A stretch of DNA of 64,000 nucleotides from Lottia gigantea (Eukaryota > Mollusca > Gastropoda > Lottiidae), in assembly GCF_000327385.1 (NCBI RefSeq), contig NW_008706824.1:724169-788168 (forward strand), read 5' to 3'. The notes under the pieces are model-generated. The model made no database searches. It saw only the letters and a program-made list of their open reading frames with translations, and was not told where the DNA came from. Shown here piece after piece: positions 12,115-24,900 of the stretch. Position 1 is the first letter of the stretch, and every line of letters starts with the position of its first letter. Both the position numbers and the translations under genes were made by a program.

Positions 12115-12233
12115 AGGAATAGTCGGCTTCAAAGTTAATTTGATTTTCAAGTCGAACTAATAGGTAAACAACATCAAAAACTTGCAGAATGCTTTTATTT
12201 AATCATCATTGATAACAAAAGCTGACTATTCCT
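12115..12233. mobile_element. Short MITE with TTAA target duplication
   Basis: A 119-bp element with 15-bp inverted ends (AGGAATAGTCGGCTT against AGGAATAGTCAGCTT, one mismatch). It is flanked on both sides by TTAA (12111-12114 and 12234-12237), the target duplication used by piggyBac and Kolobok elements. It has no coding capacity. Confidence 0.85.
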
Positions 12234-12310
12234 TTAATATGTAGACTACTACTAGTGATGCCATTCAGACACAAATGTTCGATCTAAGAGGCTCTCTTTT
12301 TCTATGGCTG

Positions 12311-12544
12311 AAAAAAGCGTCTAGTCGTTCGGATGGGACAATAAACCGAGGCCTCGTGTGCTACAGGCTGTGCACGTTAAAGATCCCTCGACAGTTGGAA
12401 ATCGAAAAAAGAGCAGGCTAATGCCGCTGTCCTGGCAAAATTTCCCTCATGGCACCCTGCATGGCGTTGCCCGTCTTCATTAGCCCACAAGGTGGAGAAG
12501 AGTAGGACGTAAAACTCCATTCATTTCATTTCATTTCATTTCTT
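12311..12544 (+). mobile_element. SINE, near full-length copy
   Basis: The core contains GCGTCTAGTCGTTCGGATGG and CAGGCTAATGCCGCTGTCCT and ends in AGTAGGACGTAAAACTCCAT followed by (CATTT)n. A close copy lies at 56601-56822, and partial or diverged copies at 25626-25690, 40557-40600 and 44571-44691. From memory the core resembles a SINE common in gastropod genomes; I have not assigned a family name. Confidence 0.85.
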
Positions 12545-12919
12545 TTTCTGTGTCTCTTGAACACTGGCAAAAATGACATTTACAAAAGTTTTGTAGTCTT
12601 TTAGTTTTTTTTGAATAAATTTAACAATTTACCTCCCTTTGCACACTCTTCTTCTTATTAAAACACAATTAGCATGTATTTCCGGTTAAGCGGTTTGTAA
12701 ATAAATAAAAACAAAGATGTGAGATAATTTGTAATAAAATTGAACTAAAATGAAGAAATATTGTAAAAACAAATTTGAAAATAAAAATATGTTCCCATTC
12801 TTATCCTAGTTCATATCCATAGTGCGCTTACTTCAATTTCCCTGAAATGCAACGTGCGACCTATTTGTCTATGCAAGTTAAAAAGTTTTTTTGAATTTTT
12901 TCGAGAGTTGGTATATCAG

Positions 12920-13045
12920 CAGTGGCGGAGCCAGGTTTACGTTCGAGGGGGGCGAAATATCTGAGATTACCCGAATTTCTAACCTAGTTATGAGATTTTT
13001 GCCTGAAAAACATGCTTTCGGGGATGCACTTTCTCAAGTGAAAAA
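12920..13045 (+). mobile_element. hAT-like MITE remnant
   Basis: It starts CAGTGGCGGAGCCAGG, the kind of end seen in hAT elements, and shares its interior (TATGAGATTTTTG, GCTTTCGGGG) in opposite orientation with 44248-44370. The right end is not clear here. Confidence 0.6.
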
Positions 13046-13226
13046 AAACAAAAATAATTGAGAGGAAGGATTTCGAACAATCTGATTATGTACTTCAGTC
13101 AGTGAATCCTATCTATTCAAAAGATTATTTTTGGGAATAAATGTTTCAAAACATTCGGATCTGATAGTCTGAAAATTACCTTGTGTGTATATACAAGGTT
13201 TTGTAACATTATTATTTATCTTTCAG

Positions 13227-16200
13227 GTCTAAAGGAGCGAAAAAAAAGAATATTTATGCTTTTAATGATGAGAAGACAACTCCTGATCCAGTTCTAGAAT
13301 ACACCCCAAAACTGAACCAAGATAAAACACCTCTTATTATTGATAATGGTATTTATTTATTGGTGTTTATTTATTTTGTAAACTGTTAAAATGAATCTTA
13401 TAAATTTTCATGAGCAACAAAGTTAGCTAAATTGTTGTCTATTTTTAAAGTTAAACATTTTTTACATTTTTCTTTAGTCTGTTCTGTGTATTTGGAAAAT
13501 TATGGCTTTTATTTACATTCTCTCCCATTGACCAAAATTTGTCTCCCGTTGTTTTAATAAATCATTTAAATGTTCATAGGCACTAAATGTAGCTAAATTT
13601 CAACTTATTCTTTTAAACAACGTTTTCTACAGTTAGAAACTGGTATCTACCATATCTACAAACTGATCAAAATTTCTAATACAACAGAATGTTTTCAACA
13701 ACCATATTTTTGAGGATGTATTGGTTTGATATTTTTTAACATCAGATTTCTAGGAGCTGAATTCTGGAATTCTTTTTTTCTTCTTTAGGTGGTTATCAAT
13801 GTCGAGTTGGTTGGGCAACCAATGAAAAACCTGCCTTCATATTCAAAAATATCACAGCTAAACAAAGAGGGAAAAAAGTGAGGATATTTTTATTTCAACA
13901 AGTTATTCAAGTCATCTAAATGTTTCAGGGGGTGGGGGTGGCATCAGTTAGGGTTTGCTTACTCTTCTAGACACCTGATACATCTTTTCATTTTGAAATA
14001 CTTACTCACTTATAATTGATATACTTCCTCATGTGAAAAGTTTATTAGCAGCTACTAATGAAATGTTGTTTTGGATTGCGTTTCCGATTGTTAGTACAAG
14101 TAAGACAAATAAGATGTGAAACTCTGTTTCTCTGTAGGATAATGAGGTACAGATTGGTAATGATATCAGTAATATTGAGGTGGTAAGATGGAATATAAGA
14201 ACACAGTTTGATCGAAATATTGTCAGCATGTATGATGTCCAGGTTTGTTTACTTTCATTTTCTTGTTAATTTTACATTTCATATAAATACAGTTATCTAA
14301 CTATTTACTTATCCAGCTTATCAAATTGTGCTCTCTGTATCACGTTTCAGTATTAGGATGAGACATTTAGTTCATCTACAATTAAATATAAGCGATGAAT
14401 TATTTGATGCAGAGTCAATTGAAAATCTATTCATGACGATATTGAGTAGAAGCGTTTTCTATTGTAGGAACAGATTTATGACTATATCTTCACACATCTT
14501 GGTATCAATACAGAAAGTAAAGTAGATCATCCGATAGTTTTAACAGAGGCGCCATGTAATCCCAATATTTCTAGGCAGCGTGAGTACTCACAGACTTTTC
14601 AGACTTAAACTCTTGGACACTGAGTGTGAATAAAATAACACCCTAACATATACCCTAAACTCCTTGTAATATGACTTAATCATATAAAGTAGAGGCAACT
14701 ACAGTTAAAATGGTTGAGAATGGTCAAATAATTTGTACTTACAATGCTACCTTTTCAGTCCACAATATTAATAATATTAATGTTTTAATTGAGAGAGACC
14801 ACAGTTTGTTACAATGTTCTTTGGATGATAGGGTTTGTTATAATCTTCTATAGAGATTACAAAATTTGATATTTATATTATATTTAGTAATTCTATTGTA
14901 CATTATAACTTACAGTCTATAACTATATTATTATGTATGTTTCAGAGATGTCCGAACTATTATTTGAATGTTATCATATACCACAAGTAACCTATGGAGT
15001 AGATTCAATGTTTAGTTTTTATTATAATCAACCAGTGAAAGGTAATTATTTTATTTTTGTTAGGGTTAAGGGGGGGTTAGCGTTGTTCAATTGTTGGGAT
15101 TGATATTTAAAATCGGTGCAAGGCATTGCATGGAGATCTTAGGGCTCCCCATACCAATCTCATGTAATACACATACCAATATGAATGATTTCATTGCTGA
15201 TGTCTTCTATTGCATTAAGATGAAGTATGTTATGTTTCTCTCTCAGAGAGTGATATGTGTCTATAGCTAGATGAAGTATGTTTTATCTGTTGTTATTTAG
15301 ACATGAGTAATGCAGTAATAATCGACTGTGGATATCAGACAACCCATTTACTTCCTGTTTACAATCATAAACTACACGCTTGTAACGCTCGTAGACTGAA
15401 CTTTGGTGGAATACATCTCGATACCTTCATGCAGAGATTATTACAGTTAAAATATCCTGGTCATTTTACTTCTATTACACTCAGTAGATGTGAGGTAGAG
15501 TATTTAATCAGAATGGTTTTTATGTGTCTACTTTGAAATACATAATCTTCATTTGATGTCATGTTTTATCATTATTACATTGAAACATGGATTATATTGT
15601 CTTCAACCTTGTCCATCCATTGAACATTTGAGTGAGAAGGTTGATTCCTTTTGCAATGAACAAGTTATTGCAATAATGTAGACAGATTATAATTCATGCT
15701 GCTATATTTAAAAATTCAACAATACTGCTTTGTGGGCGTATGTTACCTTGCCTGGCAAGTTATGTTAGTTGAATTTACTGATTAGGGCGATTGATGTACA
15801 ATTTTGTTTCTGTTGTTTCAGGGTTTATTACGAGATCACTGTTACCTAGCAACAGATTATTTATCAGAATTAAGTCAATGGACATCAACAGAATATTACA
15901 CTGAGAATGTTCATAAAATACAGCTACCCTATGTTACAGTGAGTTTCAGTTTAATATATCATGCTTGATTTAAAGTTATGACAAACTTTATGACACGCCC
16001 CCTAAATTGTTTTAACATTGAGAGTATATTGCTAAGGCACTTGATTGATAGATACGGGTGAATTGACGCAACAACAGTTTTGAGGTATTTTTACAATTAA
16101 AAAATAGAAATTTGGAGTATTTTATCTGAAAAGATGCCGGGTTATTTGTCTTGTCACATGATAAACCAGAGGTTAGATCAACATTCCTTCCTTCCTTAAA

Positions 16201-19200
16201 TTTTTTTGATGTTGTATACCTGAATTTGTTCCAGTCTGGAGGAAGTCAGCTGACAGCAGAACAACAGAAAGAAAGACGACTACAACAGATTAAAAGATTG
16301 AAAGAAGTTAATCAGAAACGTAGACTGGAGAAGGTATGTTCATCTTTATAATGACTCAACCAATAAAATGATTTGTCTTATAGATAATTACATTTTAAAT
16401 TGTAATGCCACCAATCAATCATCTTGCTCTGTTATTTTATATCAACCAATCAAACTCCTTGTTATATAAAAATCTCAACTTTGAATTATATTTTAACCAA
16501 TTAAATGTTTTGTAAATTCAATGAGTCAAACCATCCTCTGAGCCAAACTTTGTAATATCAGATCTGTAATGTTTATATGTTTTTATTTTCTCAGTTAAAA
16601 AGTGATGAAGATCAGTTAAAAGAAATGATATCTGTCCAAGAAATGATGCTAGATGGTGATAAACAGAATTTTACGGTAAGTTAATCAATTATTATGATGT
16701 AACTTTCCCTTAAAGTTTTTTCGTCATGTTCACCAAAAATATATTGTTTGTAATCAGAAAGGATCAATTATCTAAAAACATTTAGCATTTTTTGCCATTT
16801 TTATGACATACTAGCAATGATGTAATGATATTATTATATAATGTTTAAATTGTAGAAAGCTCTGTATAATGTTGGTTTAAAAACAGCAGAGGAGCTACAA
16901 GATGCTATCAATAAGCTAACTATTGGAATACAGAGAGCTAGGGCTAAAATATTGGGAGTGGAACCACCACCTGAAGAACCAGAGGTGGGTTATTTTAACT
17001 ATTTATATTTTATGTATATTACATATACCAATATACAGCTACTAACTATCTGAACTGCTAAATGGACCTGAAAATTCAAAAACAACATATTGACAATACA
17101 TTGGTAGCATCTAATGAATCTTACACAAGAGGAAGTATACCAATCATAAGTGAGTAAGTATTTCATAAGGAAAGGTGCTATCAGGTGTATATCCAAAAGA
17201 TTAAGCACACCCTGCCAGGCACCACAGCTGCTATTGCTGCTCAATATAATATTCAGCATTGCATCCTTCTGATACCTACTAAAATTTACTGCCCCTGTCC
17301 CTGAATTTAAGGTCTAAATTTCCAGATATTGATTTTGTATTGTGAACTCTATAAAATTTATATGTAAACGTAAAATGTAAAAATTACAGGTAAAGAAGCC
17401 AATTTTTAACCTCCTTCACATACCAGATGATCAGTTAACACAAGACCAGCTAGAAACTAAAAAACGACAGAGAATATTGAAAAGTGCTCAAGAGGGTAGA
17501 GTGAGAGCTCAGGCTTTACAGAGAGCCAAACGACAAAAGGTATAGTGAATGTTTTGTGCTAGAGGAGAGAGTGCTTTTAATATAATTGACATTTCATAAA
17601 AAAAATCTTAACTGCAAGTGAAATCCAAGTAACAGTAATGAACTATTCTATGAAACTATTAACAAAACACAGGCTAAAGTGTCAGATGTCTTCTATTACA
17701 AACATTGTTTTTAAACTTTGTCTTTGACTCTTTCAACTGCTATGAATTTTACAATTCCAAATATCCTATGTTTACCATAAGTTGAATGAAAAAGATTTCA
17801 AAATCCATATCCTTCCATGGAGTTAAACATTAGAGATTAATGTTGTTTGAAGAGTGTACCTGCTGTATACTTTGTAACTTGTGGTTATTTTCTGGTATAA
17901 GTTTTGAAGTAAAGAAAAAATTTATAAATAGTTCTCTTCAGTGTTCAAATGATGTTAAAAAAAAAAAACTTACTGCTACTTGTTCTTAACCATCCTGTTA
18001 CAATAAGAAATCAATTGTTTATAAAGTGGAGAATGACAAATTTGAGTTCTTTGAAATTGTATCAAGATTAAATTGTTTGTAGGAATTGGAAGAAGAAAAA
18101 GTACTGGAAGACAGAAGAAAAAATGATTTTTTGGGCTGGTTAACAGAAGTTAGAAATAAACGACAGAAAATTCTATCATCTAGAAATCTACGCAGAAAGA
18201 AAAAGGCTGATATGGCAAAGAGAAGAACCTACGCTTCACAACAACGAATGAAAATTATCACACAGTTAGCTCAAAGTAGGTGAAATTAAACAGATTGTAA
18301 AGATTTTCAAAACTTTCTGGGACAAGGATAACATTGGCTTGCACGAATAGAATTTTTAGTGTTTTTTTGTAATTGGACTAAAACTAAGCGTTTTTAGAAC
18401 GTCATGTCACTACTACAATAGTTGTAAATAATATTTGCTATGATGATGTCATTAAATGCTTAGTTTTTCTGGAATTGTAAGTACAATGTGCACAGAAATT
18501 TTAAATGATGCCTTGATGAAAATTCCTCACAAATAATATATTTTCATATTAGAATGAAATTTGTCTGTTATAGAATCCTCTAAAAAGGAAGATACCTTTG
18601 GTCAGAATGATGCTGATTGGGAAGTTTATAAGGAAATAGTAAGTATTCTATGTACATGTATTTGATAAAGTATTGGAGTGTGTGTTTGATATTGAAACCT
18701 CAAGTAAGATGCTTTTGATTCAGGGGAAATCTTAATAGATTTACAACAAAATAATTGAAGAAAACATCATTGTTTGGTATGGTATATCAACCAGGCAATA
18801 TCTTATCCAATAATATTGTGAAACTCTGTAGTCCCCTGAGTTTTATAATGGGTGCCTTTCACTTGTATTTCAGTTTGTTAATTAATAAATTTCTCCATGA
18901 ATGTGTTCGAATGCCCACAATCTCAATACACAATCAGAATGTTCTGTCTTCTGTTCTTATAGAATCCTGAGATGGGTACCAGCGACTCAGAAGCCGAAGA
19001 TGAAAAACTTGAAGAACTGGAAAACATGTTACGAGAACATGATCCAGAATTCCAACGTGAATTAGATTTTGGTGGTGTTCCTGGCAGTGATTTTAATCTG
19101 GCAGAATATCATCAGTTACATCTAGCTGTGGAGAAAATCAGGTGGGTGAGAATTTGTTTACTTTGCCCTTGTTTACTGTTATTTATAACATAAGTACAGA

Positions 19201-20510
19201 TTTCACTCTATAGCTTGCTTTTTCTTCTTCTGAAACTTTTTAAGATATGTAAATGTTGCCTTATATTGAAAATAAAAGCTTTGACTAAATATGTAATATT
19301 GACAAGAGCTCCAATAAAATGATTTATTAAAATTTCATAGCCATATAGACAAAAATGTAACCTTCATCATAACACTGGACTACTTACTACATTTTTAATT
19401 CTCCTACTAACAATGTTTCCAATAATGTGTGGCTATCTTTTAGGGTACCAGAATTACTGTTTCAACCATCCATGGTTGGTATAGAACAGGCTGGAATCTC
19501 AGAAACACTGGACTACGTATTGAAGAAATATCAACCAGACGATCAAAATAAACTTGTACAGGTAAGAATCTACTCATTTTATGATATATCTCTTGAGTTT
19601 TATACTATCACTACATGTTTGGGTCAACATAGTAGATTGTTATTTTATATTTTAATTAGATGTAAAATAGTGATTGTTTCCCTTTAATGATTACAATCTT
19701 TTTTGTTGAAACTGATACATATAAATTAGTTATCTCTACTGTCACTATCCATAACAGCACTAATTCTTATTGATACTGTCAGCACATGTTTTGATTTTTC
19801 ACACTTAAATAATAACAACAATCTTTTCAGTGTGTATTTTTAACTGGTGGAAATGCTAATTTGCCATTATTCAAAGAAAGACTGGAGAAGGATTTATTAG
19901 AGATGAGACCATTTCAATCAACTTTTCATGTCTACAAAGCAGGTAAGAGAGCTTAGTTTGTTCTATGAATACACCTTAATGCCTGTGCATGGAGTTCCTG
20001 TCAAGGAGTGTATTGAAATAACAGTCTTTACTTGGTGTTTGGTATTGTCAAGCATCACTTTTTGTTCAGTCTCCCAAATGCAAAAAATTTAATATATTAT
20101 ACATGTATTGATATTGTGAAGTGGTTTTATTTTTGAAATTAAAGTCAACAGGGGGAGTATTTGTTGTAAGATTCAGTTTTAAATCTGCTTTTACACTATA
20201 ATGTAGATATTTAACTAAGTCAATCACAGCATACTCCAACTTTTGTACAGTGAAATGTATTATACATCCTTAAGTTTGATTTTACATCATTTTAATTTCA
20301 GAGAATCCTAGTTTAGACGGATGGTTAGGGGCCAGAAAATTAGCTTTATCACCCTCCTTTCAATCATCATGTATCACACGACAACAATATGACGAAATGG
20401 GAGAGGGATATCTAACGGAACATTTTACATCCAATCAGTATTTCCCTACACCCATAACTTTACCAAAAATCTCATCAACCCCTCCAGCTGCTACTCTACC
20501 CCCATCTTGA
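13227..20510 (+). CDS. ACTR5: Actin-related protein 5, INO80 complex subunit
   Basis: Seventeen coding exons with GT-AG introns give 722 residues without a phase break: 13227-13348, 13789-13877, 14138-14242, 14468-14579, 14946-15041, 15301-15494, 15822-15938, 16235-16333, 16595-16675, 16856-16984, 17390-17539, 18083-18275, 18574-18638, 18963-19141, 19444-19561, 19831-19942, 20302-20510. The translation matches ARP5 throughout: [72 protein letters not shown] and [15 protein letters not shown]5 is an actin-fold nuclear protein that, with IES6, couples INO80 ATPase activity to nucleosome sliding. The first base of the first exon seems to complete a split start codon (AT|G TCT AAA), so exon 1 is probably upstream non-coding DNA ending in AT. 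The protein is longer than human ARP5 (about 607), mainly through a charged, coiled-coil-like insertion between the actin-fold halves (exons at 16.2-18.6 kb). Confidence 0.97.
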
Positions 20511-21922
20511 TTTCTTTCTTTTTGAGAAAATAAACAGATTCTGAATAGATGTGGCATATTCAGCCTTCTTGGTGGGTATCTGTGCATTTTATCCAAGATC
20601 CCATAGGTCCAGGAATAGTTCCTTTGTTGCACATGTACATGTCCATCTTCATTAACCCTTTATCAGGAGCAAAATAATTGGCTTATATTCCACCCACTTC
20701 ATCAATGCAAAATTCTGAAATTCTCCAAATAGCTGAGCTTCAGCACAACTATGTAAAACAATACAAGTTGATTACATGAAAAAAAAATTTATTGAGTAAA
20801 GCGAAAGTAGTCAGAAAGAATTTAAAAAGATAAAATAACAAAATAAATATGTTATAATTAAAATCTTTTTGATTAAATCCTTTCTGTACAGTATCATAAA
20901 AATAGAATTGTGGCCCAACATTATACAATGTAATACCCTTTCTATTGAAACCAGTGTTGGGATTTTTACATCTTCACACTGTCAAGCTATTAGTACGAAG
21001 TTGTAATAGTTTGACATTGTAAAGATGAGATTTTCAGTGACTTAACCCAAGCTATGGTTTGTAGTTCTGAAAGATCACAATTTACAATAATAAATACACT
21101 TTTGACAATAACAATATAAATACAAAAATAAATCTATACAAATAAATACAAAATAAATGTACATAATACTGCCAGTTGCTAATTAAAATAGGTACGAAAT
21201 TGGTACAAATCAGAGGGTGGTTGACACAGGACTGATTCTGCTGATCGAAAAAATAAAATTGAATTTGAAACAATATCTAATTTTATATATTGAAAAGTAT
21301 TGTTTTAATATATAAATTAAATTTTTTAAGTGCCTGTTGATTGTTAACTATGGTATTAAATTATTACCAATAATCTCAAAATCTTCAAATGGTTACAGGG
21401 TTCTAGTTATCTGATTGGCCAATCACTAAAATCGATTTTATTATCCAATCAGATAACTGGATTTCTATAAATCTTGATTTTTATCTTAGAGTGTTAAGTG
21501 TTAAGAGAATAAGTTCCGAAAGCAGTTAAAGTAATTAGGTACCATCATAATTTCCAACAACATTTAGGAAATTATAACAGCATTTTCAAGATTAGGCTAT
21601 TTACAATACAATATAATTACAGTATTTTTATTAACAAATTATCACAGATAAGCCTCTATAATTTGAGCATTAATATTCTTGAAATAAATATATGTAGATA
21701 AAAATATAAAAAATCAATGTAAATTGATATTAAATGATTTAGTCTCTAAGGCATAAATTAAATTTAAAAACTGTTTATAACTACCTAATTAACTTTGCAA
21801 GTTTTAAGTGTTTTCCAACAAATAACACTAATTGAGTTAATTGTGAAATTATTGTGGTAATCATTGCTGCTTTTAGACCTTGTGAAACTGAAAACTATTT
21901 TCCCCAACAATAAACAAACAAT
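20511..21922. other. Convergent 3' intergenic region
   Basis: It lies between the stop codons of ACTR5 and the CIMIP2B-like gene. AATAAA at 20529, 19 bases after the ACTR5 stop, is a plausible polyadenylation signal. The rest is AT-rich with no open frame of note. Confidence 0.6.
21405..21458. repeat. Hairpin with 14-bp perfect arms
   Basis: AGTTATCTGATTGG at 21405-21418 pairs perfectly with CCAATCAGATAACT at 21445-21458 around a 26-base loop that itself contains AAAATCGATTTT. It sits between two convergent genes and could be a small transposon remnant. Confidence 0.7.
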
Positions 21923-24900
21923 TTATGAACTTTGTGTCAAAGCATGATGTAAAGCATCCTCTGTTCCATGACCAAATGTGTTACCATATCGGAATTTTTG
22001 ACCTGAAATACAGAAAGAAATATTTAGATTTCCAATACCGTATAATTGCGAATATAATGCGCACCCTTTCTAACCATCCAGTATGGGAATTTCTGATGAT
22101 GACAACCAGGTGTAGTGAGACACCACATCTTTTTATTACTACCTACAGTGTTACACCGCCCCCCTCCACTACCAAACCCTGCAAATAGACAACTACTGCC
22201 CCAGCCCCTCCCTTACAGTTTTTAATAATACCCACCAAGTATATGACCAGTATAATTAGGAACCAGGACAGTTTCTTGGGATAGATCTGCTTCCCCACCG
22301 ACCCCCAGTTATATATAAAAATCCCCCATCACTAATATGACTTATCTCAGGTATATGACCAGTATAATAAGATCTGCTTCCCCTACGAGCTCTCCCACCC
22401 CCAATTTAAAAGAAAATTCCCCATCACTTTTGAATAATACCTACCAGGAATGTGACCAGTATAGTGAGGAACCAAACCAGTTTCTTTGGGGTAGATCTGT
22501 TTCATGTTCACAATCTTCTGCTCTTCTTGATGGAGGTTGACTGGTTGTTGACTCAACATCTTAGATCTGTAGGTTTCATTGGAGAATGTGTTCAAAGCTT
22601 CGTGGGTTATGATGGGATAACTCATTCCAATTATACCACGTGATCTTGGTACAAATCCTGTATATCCTGAAAACAGAAGGGTCAAAAAGGTCACAGGCCA
22701 ATGTCAAAGTTCTCCATATATAAAGGAGAAACCGATTTTATGAGAATTGGCCAGTGATGTTCAAAGACAAAATTCTCAATTTATATTCTCTAAAAACGAT
22801 TTTGTAATTTCGTATTTTTCGTGCAACACTAACCTGACATAAAGTTTTTCATGGGATCTTCATTGGGTAACTGATAGGGTGAAACAGGTGCTTGTACAGA
22901 ACGAGCTGTTCCCGGGACTCTCGCTGATACTGGTTCAATAGTTACTCTCTTCAATGGTGTTACGTATCTACTCTTAATGGGCTGAAAGAGGCAATGGCAA
23001 TAACTACGATGTGCTGTGTGTATGTTTCATGAATTACAAAGTCACAACGTTATTGGACATTATGAAGCTTAACTATACAATATAAATAGGACTTTGGACG
23101 CATGTTACTGAATGTTAAATTCACGCCATTCTGCATGTTAATTATGACAGTCGAATTGAAAGGAGTTTGTGCTCCATATTTCTGGTGAATTATTTTTCAC
23201 TTGTCCATTGGGTTGACATCAATTTGTTTAAACCAGGCTAACCTGTACAATATACTTACGGGTAATTCGGGAGATGGTAATAATTTCCCAGTTTGTACAT
23301 CACCAATAACTTTTAGTTCTCGCAGCTTTTGGTCGTGCTTTTGATGATCAAATTCAAAATCAGCGATAGAATTTCTACAGTTGACAGCATATCGGTTACC
23401 AAAATAATGCTGGCTTTTGGGAATGAAGCCTTAAAGTAAAATTGGAATATCAGTAAGACGCCCCTTGCTCCTATTTCTTTCAATTGGTACTATTTAGATA
23501 AATAAGGTGTATGGCAATTCCAAACCTAGCTAGATTCAACCATTTCCTTAAATGTTACCAAACTAGCATATCTCTAATCAAGTAAGTAGCCTGTTGCACC
23601 TTCAATTGGTGCTATTTAGATAAATATGAGCCTGCGCTATCAAACGATGTATGGCAATCCCATGAAACCAATCCAAACCTAGCTAGATTCAACCGTTTCC
23701 TTAAATGTTACCATAACAACATATCTCAGATATTTAAGTCAGAAAATGTTTCCTAGTTTCCTGCCTTGTCTTCACTTTGTGGTCAAATAAATTCTTACTT
23801 TGAGTAATTTTATAATATCAATTACATTCCAAGATATATTCTAATTTTGAAGAAATCCTGCACCCTGAGATGAGTTTACTGAAAACATACCAGTGTATCC
23901 GGGGACCATTTTCTCTGTTAGTTTCTGATCGCCCAAACTTCTGCCCCTAGATCTGAACAAATCAGCCTTCTTCATCTCTTCTTGGTTATCTTGATCTATC
24001 GGTCGTCTGATTTCTGACAGCACCAGTCGACCGGAAGTTGGCACTTCTTCGTCTTGAAGCAGACGTCGAGTTGTTCGACCAAACGTTTGTCCAATTTGGT
24101 ATTTAAATTGGGGGCAGAATCCACCATACCTGAAATATGTTTGATATTTGATCAAGAGTCAAGCACTGGCCTAGGTCACAAAGTAAAGATTTATGATAAA
24201 ACAAGGTGCAAGTTAATGGTTAAGATAATTAGATATGTTAACTAAGGATGTCTCTGTAATACTATCTGTGGTAGTATCAAAGATTAAGATAATTAGATAT
24301 GTTAACTAAGGATGTCTCTGTAATACTATCTGTGGTAGTATCAAAGGTTAAGATAATTAGATATGTTAACTAAGGATGTCTCTGTAATACTATCTGTGGT
24401 ATTATCTAAGGTTAAGATAATTAGATATGTTAACTAAGGATGTCTCTGTGGTAGTATCATTTCTTTAGCTGAAATAGCTGAAAATATAAGAATCAACGTT
24501 CTTCTGATATATCAATAATTATCTAAAGATAAAACCTGTTGTGTGACAGGAATGTTCTGTTGCCAAACCAAGTACCAGCAACAATCAGAAAATTTACGGT
24601 AAAACGAGGATATTTTCAAATGATAATCGGTCTTATTCCCTGTCCCTCCTCCAAATGATTGCATAGCCTATATATCAAAATCCTTGAGCGACATTTAGGG
24701 GTATAGATCACACTAATTAACAGGACACTATTTTACGATATACTGTTTTTAAAGATTGTTGAAAGATGTACAAAAAACAACGGGAGCAATGCACCATTAT
24801 ATTGTGTTCAGTTATTGACAGAACTATTTAATATTGTCAGAGACAACAAACATCATTGACAGTTAAGCTTATAAGCTTAATGAAAACATTAAAATATCAG

